A stretch of DNA of 64,000 nt from Planctomycetota bacterium (GCA_020848735.1 JADLHO010000112.1:1-64000), one strand, 5' to 3'. Positions 7,770 to 17,947 are shown, counted from the first letter of the stretch. A program made the numbers and translations. The notes: generated by a model not told the origin, from the sequence alone.

Positions 7770-9692
7770 ATGCGCCCGTTCGTGCTCGCCGCCGTCACGA
7801 CCCTCCTGCTCATGCCGTCGCCGCCGGCGCAGTCCGCCGAGCTCCGCGCCGTCTGGATCGCCCGCGATGGGCTCGGCTCGCGCGCGCGGATCAGCGCGAC
7901 TCTCGATGCGCTGGCCGCCGCGAACGTGAACTGCGTGTGCGTCAACGTGTGGAGTCGTGGCTACACGATCCATCCGAGCGACGTGCTCGCACGCGCCTGC
8001 GGCGTGCGCCAGGACCCGAGCTACGTGGGCCGCGATCCCCTGCAGGAGACGCTCGTCGAGGCCCATCGCCGCGGCATCGAGGTCGAAGCCTGGTTCGAGT
8101 ACGGCTTCATGTTCGGTTGGAGCGGCTGGTTCGCGGGACCGAACGGCGTCGGACCGGTGCTGAGCGCGAACCCGGGTTGGATCGGCATGGACGCGGCGGG
8201 CAACTCGCAGGTGGCCGACGGGGCCGGCGGCTTCCACACCTGGGCGAGCCACGAACACCCCGAGGTGCGCCGCTTCCTGCTGGACCTCGCGGTGGAGACC
8301 GTCGATCGCTACGACGTCGACGGCATCCAATTCGATCGCGTGCGCTACCCGTCGACGGCATGGGGCTACGACCCCACGACGGTCGCCGCATACCGCGCGG
8401 CAACCGGACAGTCGCCGCCGTCGAATGCCAACCAGAGCGCGTGGAAGCGCTGGCGCGCGGATCGCCTGAGCGCCTTCCACCACGAACTGCGGCAGGCGAT
8501 CGCCCAGCGACGCGGCACCGTGCGCGTGACCGATGCGCCGACCGTGATGCCCGGCGCCTACGACACCTATCTCCAGGACTGGCCCGCGTGGCTCGCGGCC
8601 GGCTCGCTCGACCTGGTCTACCCGCAGGTCTATCGCACGACGGCGAGCAGCTACGTCACGACGCTCGACCAGCAGCTCGCGTACGTGAGCACCCCGCTGC
8701 GCGCGAAGGTCGCACCCGGGATCCGCGCGATCAGCGGCACGCCGACCGCGGAGGTGCTCGCGATGGTCGCCGCGAACCGTGCGCGGAACCTGCCGGGCCA
8801 CGTGTTCTGGTACGCCGAGGGCCTCTCCGACGATCTCGGCGCGCTGCTCGCCGGGCCCTTCGCGAACCCGGCGACGATCCCCGGCCGACCCGTGGGTTGG
8901 CGGGCCGCGCCGATCGCGCGCGAGGAGAACGATCCCACGACGGCGATCGCCGGCGCGTGGAGCGCTGCGTCGAGCGCGAACGCGAGCGGTGGTGCCTTCC
9001 GCGTCGCCGCGCCCGGATCCGCTCCGAACGACTCCGTCACCTTCACGTTGATGCCGGGTGAGGCGGGACTCTGGCGCGTCCTCGCGAACCAGCTCTACGC
9101 GTCGTTGCGCAGCTCCGCGGTGGAGCACGCGGTCACGCATGCCGCAGGCACGGAACTCGTCCACGTCGATCAGGGCAACGCGGTGAATGCCGGCTGGGTG
9201 CAGCTCGGCGAGTACTGGCTCGATCCCGCGCGCGGTCCGTGCACGGTGCGGGTCGCGCGCTCGGCGCTCGGCGAGGTCGCCGCGGACGCGGTCGCATTGC
9301 TGAGGTCTCGCAGCACGAGCGGCGCGATGACCCGCTACGGCGCGGGCACGCACGGAGCGCGCGGCGTCCCCGAGCTCTCCGCCAGCGGCCGCGCGGCACT
9401 CGGCGGCACCTTCGCGCTGCAGCTCCACGCGACCTCGCCGTCCTCGGTCGCGTTGCTCGCGATCGGCTTCCAGTCGACGGCCCTGCCCTTGGCCGGTGGT
9501 CTGCTGCTCGTGGTCCCCGCGGTCGTGATCGGAGGGACGAGCGATGCGCGCGGGATCGCGTCGGCCGCATTGACGGTGCCGTTCGATCAGAATCTCCACG
9601 GACTGCCGATCCGCGCGCAGGGCCTGGTCGTCGATGCGAGCGCGGTCGATGGTCTGAGCCTCAGCGCCGCGGTCGCGCTCGCGGTCTACTGA
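7770..9692 (+). CDS. Exported GHL10-type glycoside hydrolase-like protein with golvesin-like domain
   Basis: 640 residues with a signal peptide (cleavage near PPAQS). Residues of about 22-345 match the GHL10 (glycosyl hydrolase-like 10) family. ELRAVWIARDGL opens the barrel, GIEVEAWFEYGFM and DVDGIQFDRVRYPS are the usual strand motifs, and LDLVYPQVYRT comes later; acidic residues in VDGIQFDR are likely active-site residues. Residues of about 385-510 resemble the golvesin C-terminal-like beta domain, with WRVLANQLYAS and ends in VAADAVALLRS. The last 110 residues are the beta-rich module shared by seven proteins in the window. The likely role is attack on surface or environmental polysaccharide; the substrate is unknown. 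It is convergent with the next gene, 6 bp apart. Confidence 0.88.
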   Translation: MRPFVLAAVTTLLLMPSPPAQSAELRAVWIARDGLGSRARISATLDALAAANVNCVCVNVWSRGYTIHPSDVLARACGVRQDPSYVGRDPLQETLVEAHRRGIEVEAWFEYGFMFGWSGWFAGPNGVGPVLSANPGWIGMDAAGNSQVADGAGGFHTWASHEHPEVRRFLLDLAVETVDRYDVDGIQFDRVRYPSTAWGYDPTTVAAYRAATGQSPPSNANQSAWKRWRADRLSAFHHELRQAIAQRRGTVRVTDAPTVMPGAYDTYLQDWPAWLAAGSLDLVYPQVYRTTASSYVTTLDQQLAYVSTPLRAKVAPGIRAISGTPTAEVLAMVAANRARNLPGHVFWYAEGLSDDLGALLAGPFANPATIPGRPVGWRAAPIAREENDPTTAIAGAWSAASSANASGGAFRVAAPGSAPNDSVTFTLMPGEAGLWRVLANQLYASLRSSAVEHAVTHAAGTELVHVDQGNAVNAGWVQLGEYWLDPARGPCTVRVARSALGEVAADAVALLRSRSTSGAMTRYGAGTHGARGVPELSASGRAALGGTFALQLHATSPSSVALLAIGFQSTALPLAGGLLLVVPAVVIGGTSDARGIASAALTVPFDQNLHGLPIRAQGLVVDASAVDGLSLSAAVALAVY

Positions 9693-9698
9693 TCGAGT

Positions 9699-10841
9699 TC
9701 AGCGGACCGCGTCACGGAGCGAGGCCGCGAGCTTCAGCGTGCCCTGCACGGCGTGCTTCGACTCGAACGTGCTCTTGCCGCTGTCGCGCTCGACCTCGCG
9801 CTTCGACGAACTCGACCAGGCGAGCTCACCCTTCAGCACGATGTTCACCACGCGACGCGACGCGGGATCGACGAGCGCCTCGCCGCGCAGCGTGAGCGTC
9901 GCCTCCGCATCCGCATCGCCGGGCATCGGCGCGGACGGCCCTCGACCGCCCGTCGTCATCGGGTTCAGTCCGAGGCGCGCCGGACTGCCGGCGCCGCTCG
10001 CCGTGAGCTCGAACCCCACGCGCGCGAACCTGCGTCCCTCGCGCTCCTCGTGGCCGATGAACTTCGCGACGGCCTTCGCCGTCATCGCCTCGCTCTCGAG
10101 CAGCCCGATCCAATCGGCGAGACCGCTGCTCCCGGAGCGACCTCGCGATCCCCGACCGCGACCGTTCGGTCCACCGCCGAAACGACGCTCCGCGGCGACC
10201 GGGTGGAAGAGCGTGCGCAGCGCGGTCCGCAGGGCCGGTTCGACGACGAGCTCGGCGCCGGCCTCGGCGTCCGCAGGCGGAACGAGCACGTCGAGCTCGA
10301 CGCGGCCGGGCACACCCAGCGCCAGCTCGCCCGCGAGTTCCTGACGCGTGTCGCCGTCGATCTCGACGAGCACGGCTTGACCCTGATCGTCGATCCCGCG
10401 CACGACCGCCTTGCCGGCGAGCGCGCCCTCGACGTGCGAGGTCTGAGGGCTGCCGTCGCGTCCCGTTCGCGTCTCGTCGGCCTCGACGGTGACGTAGCGA
10501 CGCGGTGACTCGGGTCCCTCGAAGTCGTCGAACACGACGCGCTGGCGCACGGTGGACACGCTCGGTCCGCTCGGCTGCGGCGCACCGCGCCCCGAACCCG
10601 GCGCGCCGCCGAAGGCACGCTCCTCGCCGTCGACGAGCGTGCTGCGGGTCGTCGTCGTCTCGAACTCGCTCGCGAGTTCGACGCGACGCGCCTTCACCGG
10701 CTCCTGCGCCGCGGCGAGCGGCGCGAGGAAGACGCCGAGGACCGCCCCTTTGAGCAGCAGCTCGAAGCGGCAGCGAGCGAGGGAATGCGGACTCGGCCGT
10801 GCGGGGACGAGAACTCGATCGGGATGGCTTGCTCGCCTCAT
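9699..10841 (-). CDS. Exported protein of unknown function downstream of trypsin/PDZ protease
   Basis: 380 residues from the ATG at 10841. The N-terminus is basic, then a hydrophobic signal core (LLLKGAVLGVFLAPLAAAQ). The mature part alternates charged beta-like segments with a Gly/Arg-rich linker near the middle (GGGPNGRGRGSRGRSG). It lies 29 bp downstream of the protease gene on the same strand, so it is probably in one operon and acts in the same periplasmic process. No motif allows a functional call. Confidence 0.75.
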   Translation of the reverse strand: MRRASHPDRVLVPARPSPHSLARCRFELLLKGAVLGVFLAPLAAAQEPVKARRVELASEFETTTTRSTLVDGEERAFGGAPGSGRGAPQPSGPSVSTVRQRVVFDDFEGPESPRRYVTVEADETRTGRDGSPQTSHVEGALAGKAVVRGIDDQGQAVLVEIDGDTRQELAGELALGVPGRVELDVLVPPADAEAGAELVVEPALRTALRTLFHPVAAERRFGGGPNGRGRGSRGRSGSSGLADWIGLLESEAMTAKAVAKFIGHEEREGRRFARVGFELTASGAGSPARLGLNPMTTGGRGPSAPMPGDADAEATLTLRGEALVDPASRRVVNIVLKGELAWSSSSKREVERDSGKSTFESKHAVQGTLKLAASLRDAVR

Positions 10842-10870
10842 GGTCACACTGCGATCGCGTTGGACTCCGG

Positions 10871-12853
10871 TCAGCGGCCGCGGGCCGCGACCTCGAGACG
10901 TGAGATGGCTTCGACGACGCACTTCGCCGACAGGGCGACGCTCTCGACGCGTCCGGCACGTGCGACGTTGATCCCGTGCAGATGGCCGTCGAGTCCGGCG
11001 ATCGGGCCGCCGCACTGCGCAGGCGTGAGCACCGTGTCGTGGACGAGGACCTCGGGGAAGCCGCTGCGCACCGCGCTGAGCGGGCCGAAGAGGAACTCCT
11101 GCGGATTGCGCGGCTGGCGCCCTTCCGCCGCATTCCGGCGCTCGCCGAGGATCGCCTCGATCGAGAGCTCGTCGGTGCCGCGCAGGACGCGCAGCGTGAC
11201 CGGCTGCCCGGCGTGCTTGGAGCGCAGGGCTTCGATGACCGCCTCGCGCGAGCCCATCACCACGCCGTCGATCTCGCGGACGACGTCGTTCGCGAGGCAG
11301 CCCGCGCGCTGCGCCGCGCTGCCGTCGCGGACGACGACCACGCGCGCATCGTCCTCGTCGTGGAGGAAGACGAGACCGAGTTCGCCCGGTCGCTCCGTCG
11401 GTCGCCCACCGCGCGCTGCCGCTCCGCCGGACGCAGGCTCGTGCACGGGCAGGCTCACGACTCCGATCGACAGCGGCGCCGACTCCGTGCCGATCGAGAC
11501 GAGCACGCGGCCGACCTCGGGCGCGCGCGTGTCCCAGGCGACGGGCACGAGATCCTGCGCGTCGATCGCGAGCAGCGCGAGGTCGGTCGCCGGATCGATG
11601 GCGAGGCGTCGCGCCGGCACCCGCGTGCCGTCGGCGAGCTCGCAACGCAGTTCCCCGTCGCGCAGCTCGCTCGCCTTCGTGAGCACGCGGCCGTCGGCCC
11701 GCACGATCGTGCCGAGCGCCACGCGCGACTCACCGACGAACACCGCGACGACGTGGTTGCGGAGGGCGTCGCTCAGCGGCAGGAACGATTCGAGGACCTC
11801 GCGGTGATTCCGCGCGCCGTGCGGCAGCTCGCCGCCCCGGCCGCGCGCCGAGCGGAGACCGACCTCGAGCGGCTCGGCCTCGAGGACGAGCGGCACGTCC
11901 GCCTCGCCTCGTCGCACCACCACCCGCGTCACGGAGCCGCTGCGCGCGCGGGCGACATTCGCACTCTCGACGTCGAGCCGGCGACCGTCGATCTCCACGA
12001 TGACGTCTCCCACCTGGAAGCCGGCCTCGGCCGCAGGTGTGGCCGCGAGCACCGCATCGACCACCGGCGGGATCGCGGCGGAGACGCGCAGCCCGAACGC
12101 GCGCAGGCGCGCGGGCAGCTCGGTGCGCGCATTGCCTCGCCGGTCGGCGGTCCCCACGAGTTCGCTGGCGAGCAGGCTGTCCCATTCGCGGCGGAACGCG
12201 TCGATGGGGACGTGCAGGTTGTCGGCGAGGTCCTGGGCGATGCGGCTGTGGATGCCGATCACACGGCCCTCGAGATCGAAGAGCGGCCCACCCGAGTCAC
12301 CGCCCGACATCGTGCAATCCGTCACGACGAAGCGCGCGGCATCGGGGCGCAACACGCGGCCGAGACGCAGCGGTGCGCCGGCGGGTCGGCGGCCACCCGG
12401 ATGGCCGAGCATGAAGCACCAATCGCCGGCGTCGACCTCGGCGAGCGAACCCATCGCACAGCAGGGCAGGCCCTCGGCGTCGTCGAGCCGCACGAGGCCG
12501 GTGTCGGTGCGGTGGTTCACGCCGAGCGTGGTGCCCTGCACGGAGCGACCGTCGTCGAAGCTCATCGTGACCCGTCGCCCCGGTGCGCCGATGACGTGGC
12601 CCGCGGTGAGCACGAAGCCACCTTCGACCACCACGCCCGAACCACCGCCGAGGCCGACGAGCGCGGCGCGGACCTTGTCGTGGGTGGCGCGCAGGTGCGA
12701 TTCGAAGGCACGCCACTCGGCGAGCGAGGCCGGGACGCCGCCTTGGCGCACGTGGGCAGGCAATTCGCGGACCTCGCCGACGTCCCGTTGGGCGGGCAAT
12801 GGCGCGATGGTCGCGAGGAGGGCGAAGATGAGGACGGAATCGAGATCGCGCAT
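10871..12853 (-). CDS. Exported tandem trypsin-like protease with two PDZ domains, second protease unit degenerate
   Basis: 660 residues from the ATG at 12853, which places a signal peptide (VLIFALLATIAPLPAQ) at the N-terminus; ATG 12907 is an alternative. The first trypsin-like (S1C/HtrA-type) domain has an intact triad: His86 in LTAGHVIG, Asp117 in HRTDTGLV and Ser187 in SGGDSGGPL. A PDZ domain follows (about 255-330). A second protease-like domain keeps the Asp-type segment (DPATDLALLAI), but the His position reads VLTKASEL and the Ser position reads PAQCGGPI, so Ser is replaced by Cys. A second PDZ (GSAAQRAGCLANDVVREIDG) lies between those two parts. A periplasmic quality-control or processing protease is likely; the second unit is probably non-catalytic. 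Confidence 0.9.
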   Translation of the reverse strand: MRDLDSVLIFALLATIAPLPAQRDVGEVRELPAHVRQGGVPASLAEWRAFESHLRATHDKVRAALVGLGGGSGVVVEGGFVLTAGHVIGAPGRRVTMSFDDGRSVQGTTLGVNHRTDTGLVRLDDAEGLPCCAMGSLAEVDAGDWCFMLGHPGGRRPAGAPLRLGRVLRPDAARFVVTDCTMSGGDSGGPLFDLEGRVIGIHSRIAQDLADNLHVPIDAFRREWDSLLASELVGTADRRGNARTELPARLRAFGLRVSAAIPPVVDAVLAATPAAEAGFQVGDVIVEIDGRRLDVESANVARARSGSVTRVVVRRGEADVPLVLEAEPLEVGLRSARGRGGELPHGARNHREVLESFLPLSDALRNHVVAVFVGESRVALGTIVRADGRVLTKASELRDGELRCELADGTRVPARRLAIDPATDLALLAIDAQDLVPVAWDTRAPEVGRVLVSIGTESAPLSIGVVSLPVHEPASGGAAARGGRPTERPGELGLVFLHDEDDARVVVVRDGSAAQRAGCLANDVVREIDGVVMGSREAVIEALRSKHAGQPVTLRVLRGTDELSIEAILGERRNAAEGRQPRNPQEFLFGPLSAVRSGFPEVLVHDTVLTPAQCGGPIAGLDGHLHGINVARAGRVESVALSAKCVVEAISRLEVAARGR

Positions 12854-13210
12854 GACGCGGACGGGCACCGGGTCGGGACCAGACAGCTCCTGAAGCGATC
12901 GCGCCATGGGGTCGGAGCCGCGCGACGATCGTGGGACGACCAGGCGAGGCCGCCGACCCGTCAATGGCCAGGGCAGTTCGGCCGCCCCGGCGTCCCGTCT
13001 CGCGACGGATCTGCGACGAGAGTGCGCGGCGGCAATGGGGCAATGCGGCGGACCGTCGCGTGTGCGGGGCCACGCGTGCATCCGGACCAGGCGTCGGCGC
13101 GCGGCCACGGCGAGGGCTATGCTCCTCGAGCCTCCTTCGCCTGCCCCGCCCCCTCGGAGAGCCGTTCCGACCGACCCGGTCGGCGGCCTCCCGCTCCACA
13201 CCACCGGCGA
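12854..13210. other. Divergent intergenic region
   Basis: 357 bp between the divergent protease and M14 carboxypeptidase genes, so it should hold both promoters. I see no clear -35/-10 pair for sigma-70 on either strand. A short inverted repeat (CCGAC-CCG-GTCGG) lies about 40 bp before the M14 start. No RNA gene or ORF is convincing. Confidence 0.5.
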
Positions 13211-15685
13211 ATGCTCACCTCCCTGCGCGCCGCGATCCTCGCGGCACCGATCGCTCTCCTCGCGCCCGCCTCGTTCGCACAGGACCTCGCCCAAGAGGTC
13301 CGTCACCTCGTCCAGGTCTACGTCCACGACGCTCGCGATCTCGATCGCCTGCTGGCGCTGGATCTCGACCTCGCGCGCTGTCAGGCGCTCGAACCTCCGG
13401 TTCGCGTCGTGGACGTGATCGCATACGACGCGGATCTCGCGCGGCTCACCGCCGCCGGCCTCGAGCACGAGATCGCCATCCGCGACCTCGCGGCCCACTA
13501 CGAGCGCGAGCTCGCCCGGTCCGGCGCGGTGACCACCATGTCGCTGACGCCGCCGGTCGGCCAGGGGGGCATGGGCGGCAATTACACGCTCGCGCAGATG
13601 GAGGCGATCCTCGACTCCTTCGCCAACGATCATCCCTCGCTCTGCACCGCCAAGGTCTCGATCGGGACCAGCATCCAGGGCCGCTCGATCTGGATGGTCA
13701 AGATCTCCGACAACGCCGCGAGCAACGAGGGTGAGCCGCGGGCGTACTTCGATGCCGTCCACCATGCGCGCGAGCCGGTCTCGCTGAGCCTGACGCTCGC
13801 CTTCATGGATTGGCTGCTGAGCAATTACGGCACGGACCCGATCGCGACCTACATCGTGAACGAGCGCGAGCTGTACTTCGTGCCCTGCGTGAACCCGGAC
13901 GGCTACGAGTACAACCGCTCGACCAACCCGGGCGGCGGCGGACTCTGGCGCAAGAACCGCCGGCTCAATGCGAACGGCACCTACGGCGTCGACCTCAACC
14001 GCAACTACTCCACCGGCTGGAGCGCGCCGAACGGCGGCAACTCGACGACGCCGAGCTCCGACACCTACCGCGGGACGGCGCCCTTCTCGGAGCCCGAGAC
14101 CCTGGCGATCGAGAACTTCATGACCGGCATGGGCTTCGCGCTCACGTGCTCGGCCCACACGTATACCGACGTCCTGCTCTATCCCTGGGGCTGGCAGACG
14201 GCGGCCGTCTCCAATGCCGCCGATTACGCGACCCTCAGCGCCGCGTTCACGGACGACAGCGGGATCCCTCACGGCCCCGTGTCGACGACCCTCTACATCG
14301 CCGCCGGCGGCTCCGTGGACCATCACCACCAGGTGCACGGCGCGATCTCCTTCACGCCGGAACTCGGCCGTGAGAACGAGGGCAGCTTCTGGCCCGCCCC
14401 CGCGACGCAGGTGACCATCGTCAATCGTCACCTGACGATGTACCGCGACATGGCGCTCGCCGCCGGCTCGGCGCTGTCGCTCGGCGCGATCACGACGGCG
14501 GAGGATGCCGGCAGCAATGGCGACGGGGTCGTGGGCCCCGGCGAGAACGGCACCGTCGTCGTCCAGCTCCGCAATGCGGGTCTCACGGCCATCGGCAATG
14601 CGCAGGTCACCCTGCAGTCGCTCACGCCCGGAGTGGGCATCCTCGCGGGTTCGACCTCGGTCGCGACGGTCGCCCGTCTCGGCTCGGCGTCCACGGTCGC
14701 CTCGCAGCTCCGCTTCCACGTCGATCCCTCGTTCACGGGCAACTCCGCCAGGCTGCGGGTCACCGCGATCGGCGGTGGCGCGACCGTGACGAGCGACCTC
14801 GACGTGCCGACCCGCGTGCGCCGCGTGCTCGTCGCCGACGACATGGAGCAGGACCGCGGCTTCACGGTGGCCGCAGGCGGCACCGCGACCAGCGGGATCT
14901 GGGGCCGCGGCACCACCCAGCAGACCACGAGCGGCGGAGTCGTCTATCAGCCCGGTACCCAGCACACGCCCGGTGGGTCGTTCTGCCAGGTGACCGACGG
15001 GCGCGCCGGCACCGCGGTCGGCACCTATGACGTCGACGGCGGCATCACCGATCTGCTCTCGCCGGTCATGGACCTCTCCCACGTGCAGTCGGCGGAGCTC
15101 GTCGTGTGGAACTGGTACGGCGAGACCGTGGGCAACGACGCCTTCGAGATCGCCGTGAGCAGCAACGGCGGCGGCGCGTGGACCACGCTGTTCTCGACGA
15201 CCCAGACGACCAGCGCCTGGACCGAGCGCGTCCTCACCCTGCCGGCGCCGCTCACCAGCCAGATGCGGTTCCGCTTCCGTGCGCAGGATCTCAATGCGTC
15301 GATCGTCGAGGCCCTCATCGACGACCTGTCGATCCGGGGCGTCGCCGCGGACGGCTCGCTGACGATCCTCTCCTCGGGCGCGATCGGCAAGGCGCTGCGC
15401 GTCGGCGTGGTCGGCGAGGCCGCAGCCCAGGTGCTGCCCATGATCTCGCCGTTCCGGGCCGGTGGACCGATCAGCGTGCCGGGCATCGGCGGTCAACTGC
15501 TGCTCGAGCCGTCGATCATCCTGACGCTCCCGACCGTCGGCCTCGACGCCGCGGGGCGCGCCGCGATCGACCTCTCGATCCCGAACGATGCCGGCCTGCG
15601 CGGTGCCGTGCTCCATTGGCAGGGCCTGCACTTCGGCAGCGGCGGTCCGTCGTTCGGCAACGCGACGACGCTGACCCTGAACTGA
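13211..15685 (+). CDS. Exported M14 zinc carboxypeptidase with C-terminal beta domains
   Basis: 824 residues with a signal peptide (ILAAPIALLAPASFAQ). After a propeptide-like region (about 25-120) comes an M14 peptidase domain. His185 and Glu188 in HHAREP and His316 in CSAHTYTDVLLYPWG are the zinc ligands, GVDLNRNYS supplies the substrate-binding Asn-Arg, and Glu384 in FTPELGREN is the general base. Downstream are a CARDB-like segment (NGDGVVGPGENGTVVVQLRN), a jelly-roll-like domain (SAELVVWNWYGET to LIDDLSIRG) and the shared C-terminal module. It probably removes C-terminal residues from extracellular peptides. A paralogue with the same plan lies at 31053-32843. Confidence 0.92.
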   Translation: MLTSLRAAILAAPIALLAPASFAQDLAQEVRHLVQVYVHDARDLDRLLALDLDLARCQALEPPVRVVDVIAYDADLARLTAAGLEHEIAIRDLAAHYERELARSGAVTTMSLTPPVGQGGMGGNYTLAQMEAILDSFANDHPSLCTAKVSIGTSIQGRSIWMVKISDNAASNEGEPRAYFDAVHHAREPVSLSLTLAFMDWLLSNYGTDPIATYIVNERELYFVPCVNPDGYEYNRSTNPGGGGLWRKNRRLNANGTYGVDLNRNYSTGWSAPNGGNSTTPSSDTYRGTAPFSEPETLAIENFMTGMGFALTCSAHTYTDVLLYPWGWQTAAVSNAADYATLSAAFTDDSGIPHGPVSTTLYIAAGGSVDHHHQVHGAISFTPELGRENEGSFWPAPATQVTIVNRHLTMYRDMALAAGSALSLGAITTAEDAGSNGDGVVGPGENGTVVVQLRNAGLTAIGNAQVTLQSLTPGVGILAGSTSVATVARLGSASTVASQLRFHVDPSFTGNSARLRVTAIGGGATVTSDLDVPTRVRRVLVADDMEQDRGFTVAAGGTATSGIWGRGTTQQTTSGGVVYQPGTQHTPGGSFCQVTDGRAGTAVGTYDVDGGITDLLSPVMDLSHVQSAELVVWNWYGETVGNDAFEIAVSSNGGGAWTTLFSTTQTTSAWTERVLTLPAPLTSQMRFRFRAQDLNASIVEALIDDLSIRGVAADGSLTILSSGAIGKALRVGVVGEAAAQVLPMISPFRAGGPISVPGIGGQLLLEPSIILTLPTVGLDAAGRAAIDLSIPNDAGLRGAVLHWQGLHFGSGGPSFGNATTLTLN

Positions 15686-15703
15686 TCGGCGGGGGATCGG
15701 AGC

Positions 15704-15720
15704 ACGCCGCAGCGCGGCGT
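15704..15720 (+). terminator. Candidate hairpin after the M14 gene
   Basis: Perfect 7-bp stem ACGCCGC / GCGGCGT with a 3-nt loop, 19 bp after the M14 stop. No T-run follows, so intrinsic termination is uncertain. Confidence 0.4.
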
Positions 15721-15742
15721 GGTTGCGGCGCTGCGTAGTGTC

Positions 15743-15766
15743 CCGATCCGCGCAATTGCGGGTCGG
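15743..15766 (+). terminator. Second hairpin before the next gene
   Basis: 9-bp stem CCGATCCGC / GCGGGTCGG with one T-G wobble and a 6-nt loop. It lies 80 bp before the next start. It could terminate readthrough or structure the leader of the downstream mRNA. Confidence 0.35.
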
Positions 15767-15846
15767 GTTCATGCGCTCTTCACCGCGCTCCTTATCGTCT
15801 TCGCCCTCGCGTCCGCGACGGGCGCGACGACCCTCTCCGATCCACC

Positions 15847-17676
15847 ATGACGACGCGCATCCTCCTCGCCGCGCTCTGTGCGACCGGCTTCGCCGCTGCA
15901 CAGGGACCGTTCCCCAACGGTGACTACCTCTTCCTCACCGGCTTCTCGGACAGCCAGGGTCCGACCGGGCCTGCGACGCAGTCCTACCCGGCGTCACGCT
16001 TCAAGGACCTGAACGGCGACGGCGTCATCAGCGACGCCTCGGAGCTCTTCGCCTTCCTGAAGGTCTCCTACAACACCCGCAACTTCAGCAGCGGGATCCT
16101 CGCGTCCTACATCTCGGACATGTCGTGGTGCCAGGAAGGCGACAACTGGGCCTTCTACATCGCGGACTCCGCCGACGGGCGCATCACCCGCGGCGTCGAC
16201 TCGAACAACAACGGCGTCCTCGACAACAACGAGGTCACCGAGTTCTTCGACTTCCAGAGCGCGTTCTCGCCGGACGGCATCGCGGTGCACCGCGATGGCA
16301 GCGGCGTCACGCACGTCTATGTGGCGCAGGACGACTCCGCGAGCCCCTACGGCCGCGGGATCCACGAGCTGATCGACCTCAATGGCGACGGCGACGCGAA
16401 GGACGCCGGCGAGCAGACGCCGTTCGTCAACGCGGCGATGGCGCTGACCGTCCCGGGTACCAGCGGCAACGTCACGCTGACGAGCCAGCTCTGGGAACAG
16501 GTGCACGTGCTCGGTGACGGCACCGTCATCGCCTACAGCCGCGGTTCCTCCGGCGCGACCACGGCGAACACCCCGGACCAGTTCGCCTGGTATGCGTTCA
16601 CGAAGGTCGCCGGTGTCACGACGGCGAGCGTCTTCTTCGATCCGTCGCGGGCGAACGGCCTTGCGACCCATCCCGACTTCGATGTCGCCGGCGCCTTCCC
16701 GCAATGGGATGTCAACGTCACGAGCGGCACCACCACGAAGCAGTACGGCGACGTGCAGTTCTTCGCGGCGGGCACCCAGCCGCAGTTCGGCCCGCGCGAC
16801 TACTTCTTCGGCGCCGGCTACAACAATCCGTTCCGCTACCTGAACCCCGCCGCGGTGCCGGTGCACGGCCTCTTCTACCGCTGGCGTGACCAGGACGGCG
16901 ACTTCCGGATCGGTGCGGGGGAGATCACGCTCTGGGCGAACTTCTCCGGCAACACGGTGGCGGGCGTGGCACCGTTCCAGGTCCCGCTTTCCGGCGGCGG
17001 TTCGATCGCCGATCTGAACCAGCAGATCTTCACGATCGAGGCCAAGGACGACCAGCTCCACGTGTGCTGGGGATCCGGTGGCACGGCGAACAAGAGCTGG
17101 ATGCTGCTGCAGGACCTGAACAACAACGGCGTCATCGAGAACGGCGAGGCGCGCCAGAGCTACGCGTTCTCCGGCGCGGCGAACGGCGTCTATCACCCGA
17201 GCTTCGGCCCGTTCATCAAGGACGGCTCGGCGTTCCAGCGCGGCTTCATGCCGGGACCCTTCCCGACCGGCCTCGTGCCGTACGACAACGGCTGTGCGAA
17301 CCCCACCAATGGCCTCGCCCCGGTCTGCGACGCCTTCGGCGGCGCGCCCCAGGTCGGCAATCCGGCCTTCGGCATCGCGGTCGAGCGCTGCCCGGTGGGA
17401 ACGGTGAACTACCTGCTGACCGGCCTCGGCCGTTCGTCGACCCCGCTCCCGCCGGGCCTCGGTCTGCCGGGCTGCAACGTCGTCACGCCGTTCTTCGGAG
17501 TCTTCGGGCCCTTCCCGGCCGATGCCGATGGCGTCGCGGCCCTGCCGCTCGCCCTGCCGAACGACCCCTCGCTCATCGGCGGCATGATGAACTTCCAGTG
17601 GCTGTCGATGGCGGTCGTCGGGTCGCAGCTCGTGCTCGTGTCGAGCAACGGGCTCGAGATGACGATCCAGGCCTGA
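15847..17676 (+). CDS. Exported protein with Ca-binding-like Asn/Asp/Gly loops and shared C-terminal module
   Basis: 609 residues with a signal peptide (ILLAALCATGFAAAQG). It contains several dockerin/EF-loop-like segments (DLNGDGVISDASE, DSNNNGVLDNNEV, DLNGDGDAKDAGE, DQDGDFRIGAGE, DLNNNGVIENGE), spaced as in a repetitive beta-propeller-like protein. Calcium binding by these loops is inferred. The last 100 residues are the shared beta-rich module (ALPLALPNDPSLIGGMMNFQW). No catalytic motif is seen. It probably acts at the cell surface or outside the cell. Confidence 0.85.
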   Translation: MTTRILLAALCATGFAAAQGPFPNGDYLFLTGFSDSQGPTGPATQSYPASRFKDLNGDGVISDASELFAFLKVSYNTRNFSSGILASYISDMSWCQEGDNWAFYIADSADGRITRGVDSNNNGVLDNNEVTEFFDFQSAFSPDGIAVHRDGSGVTHVYVAQDDSASPYGRGIHELIDLNGDGDAKDAGEQTPFVNAAMALTVPGTSGNVTLTSQLWEQVHVLGDGTVIAYSRGSSGATTANTPDQFAWYAFTKVAGVTTASVFFDPSRANGLATHPDFDVAGAFPQWDVNVTSGTTTKQYGDVQFFAAGTQPQFGPRDYFFGAGYNNPFRYLNPAAVPVHGLFYRWRDQDGDFRIGAGEITLWANFSGNTVAGVAPFQVPLSGGGSIADLNQQIFTIEAKDDQLHVCWGSGGTANKSWMLLQDLNNNGVIENGEARQSYAFSGAANGVYHPSFGPFIKDGSAFQRGFMPGPFPTGLVPYDNGCANPTNGLAPVCDAFGGAPQVGNPAFGIAVERCPVGTVNYLLTGLGRSSTPLPPGLGLPGCNVVTPFFGVFGPFPADADGVAALPLALPNDPSLIGGMMNFQWLSMAVVGSQLVLVSSNGLEMTIQA

Positions 17677-17947
17677 GCGGGGTCACGGATCGCGCTGCGC
17701 GCCGGGGACGCGGATCCTGAAACGTCGCGCGTGCGCGCGGCACAAGCCGGGGCTGGGGCTGCGGGGCTTCACGGGCTCTTGACAGCCCCCCTACAATCCT
17801 CACCTCGACCCCTCGCGGCATCACCCCGGCGTCCGGCCGGGATCGCCCACTCCAGCGTCCACGCGTCGTGCGCAGCGGTTCGGTCAGCCGCCGACTCCCT
17901 CCGAGCCGGCGGACCTTGCGCCCGAGTTCGAAAGCCCAGGCCCCCCG

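Noticed and set aside
17779..17797. TTGACA followed by TACAAT before the nuclease-like gene
   Set aside because: Both hexamers look good but are only 7 bp apart, far from the 16-18 bp a sigma-70 promoter needs.
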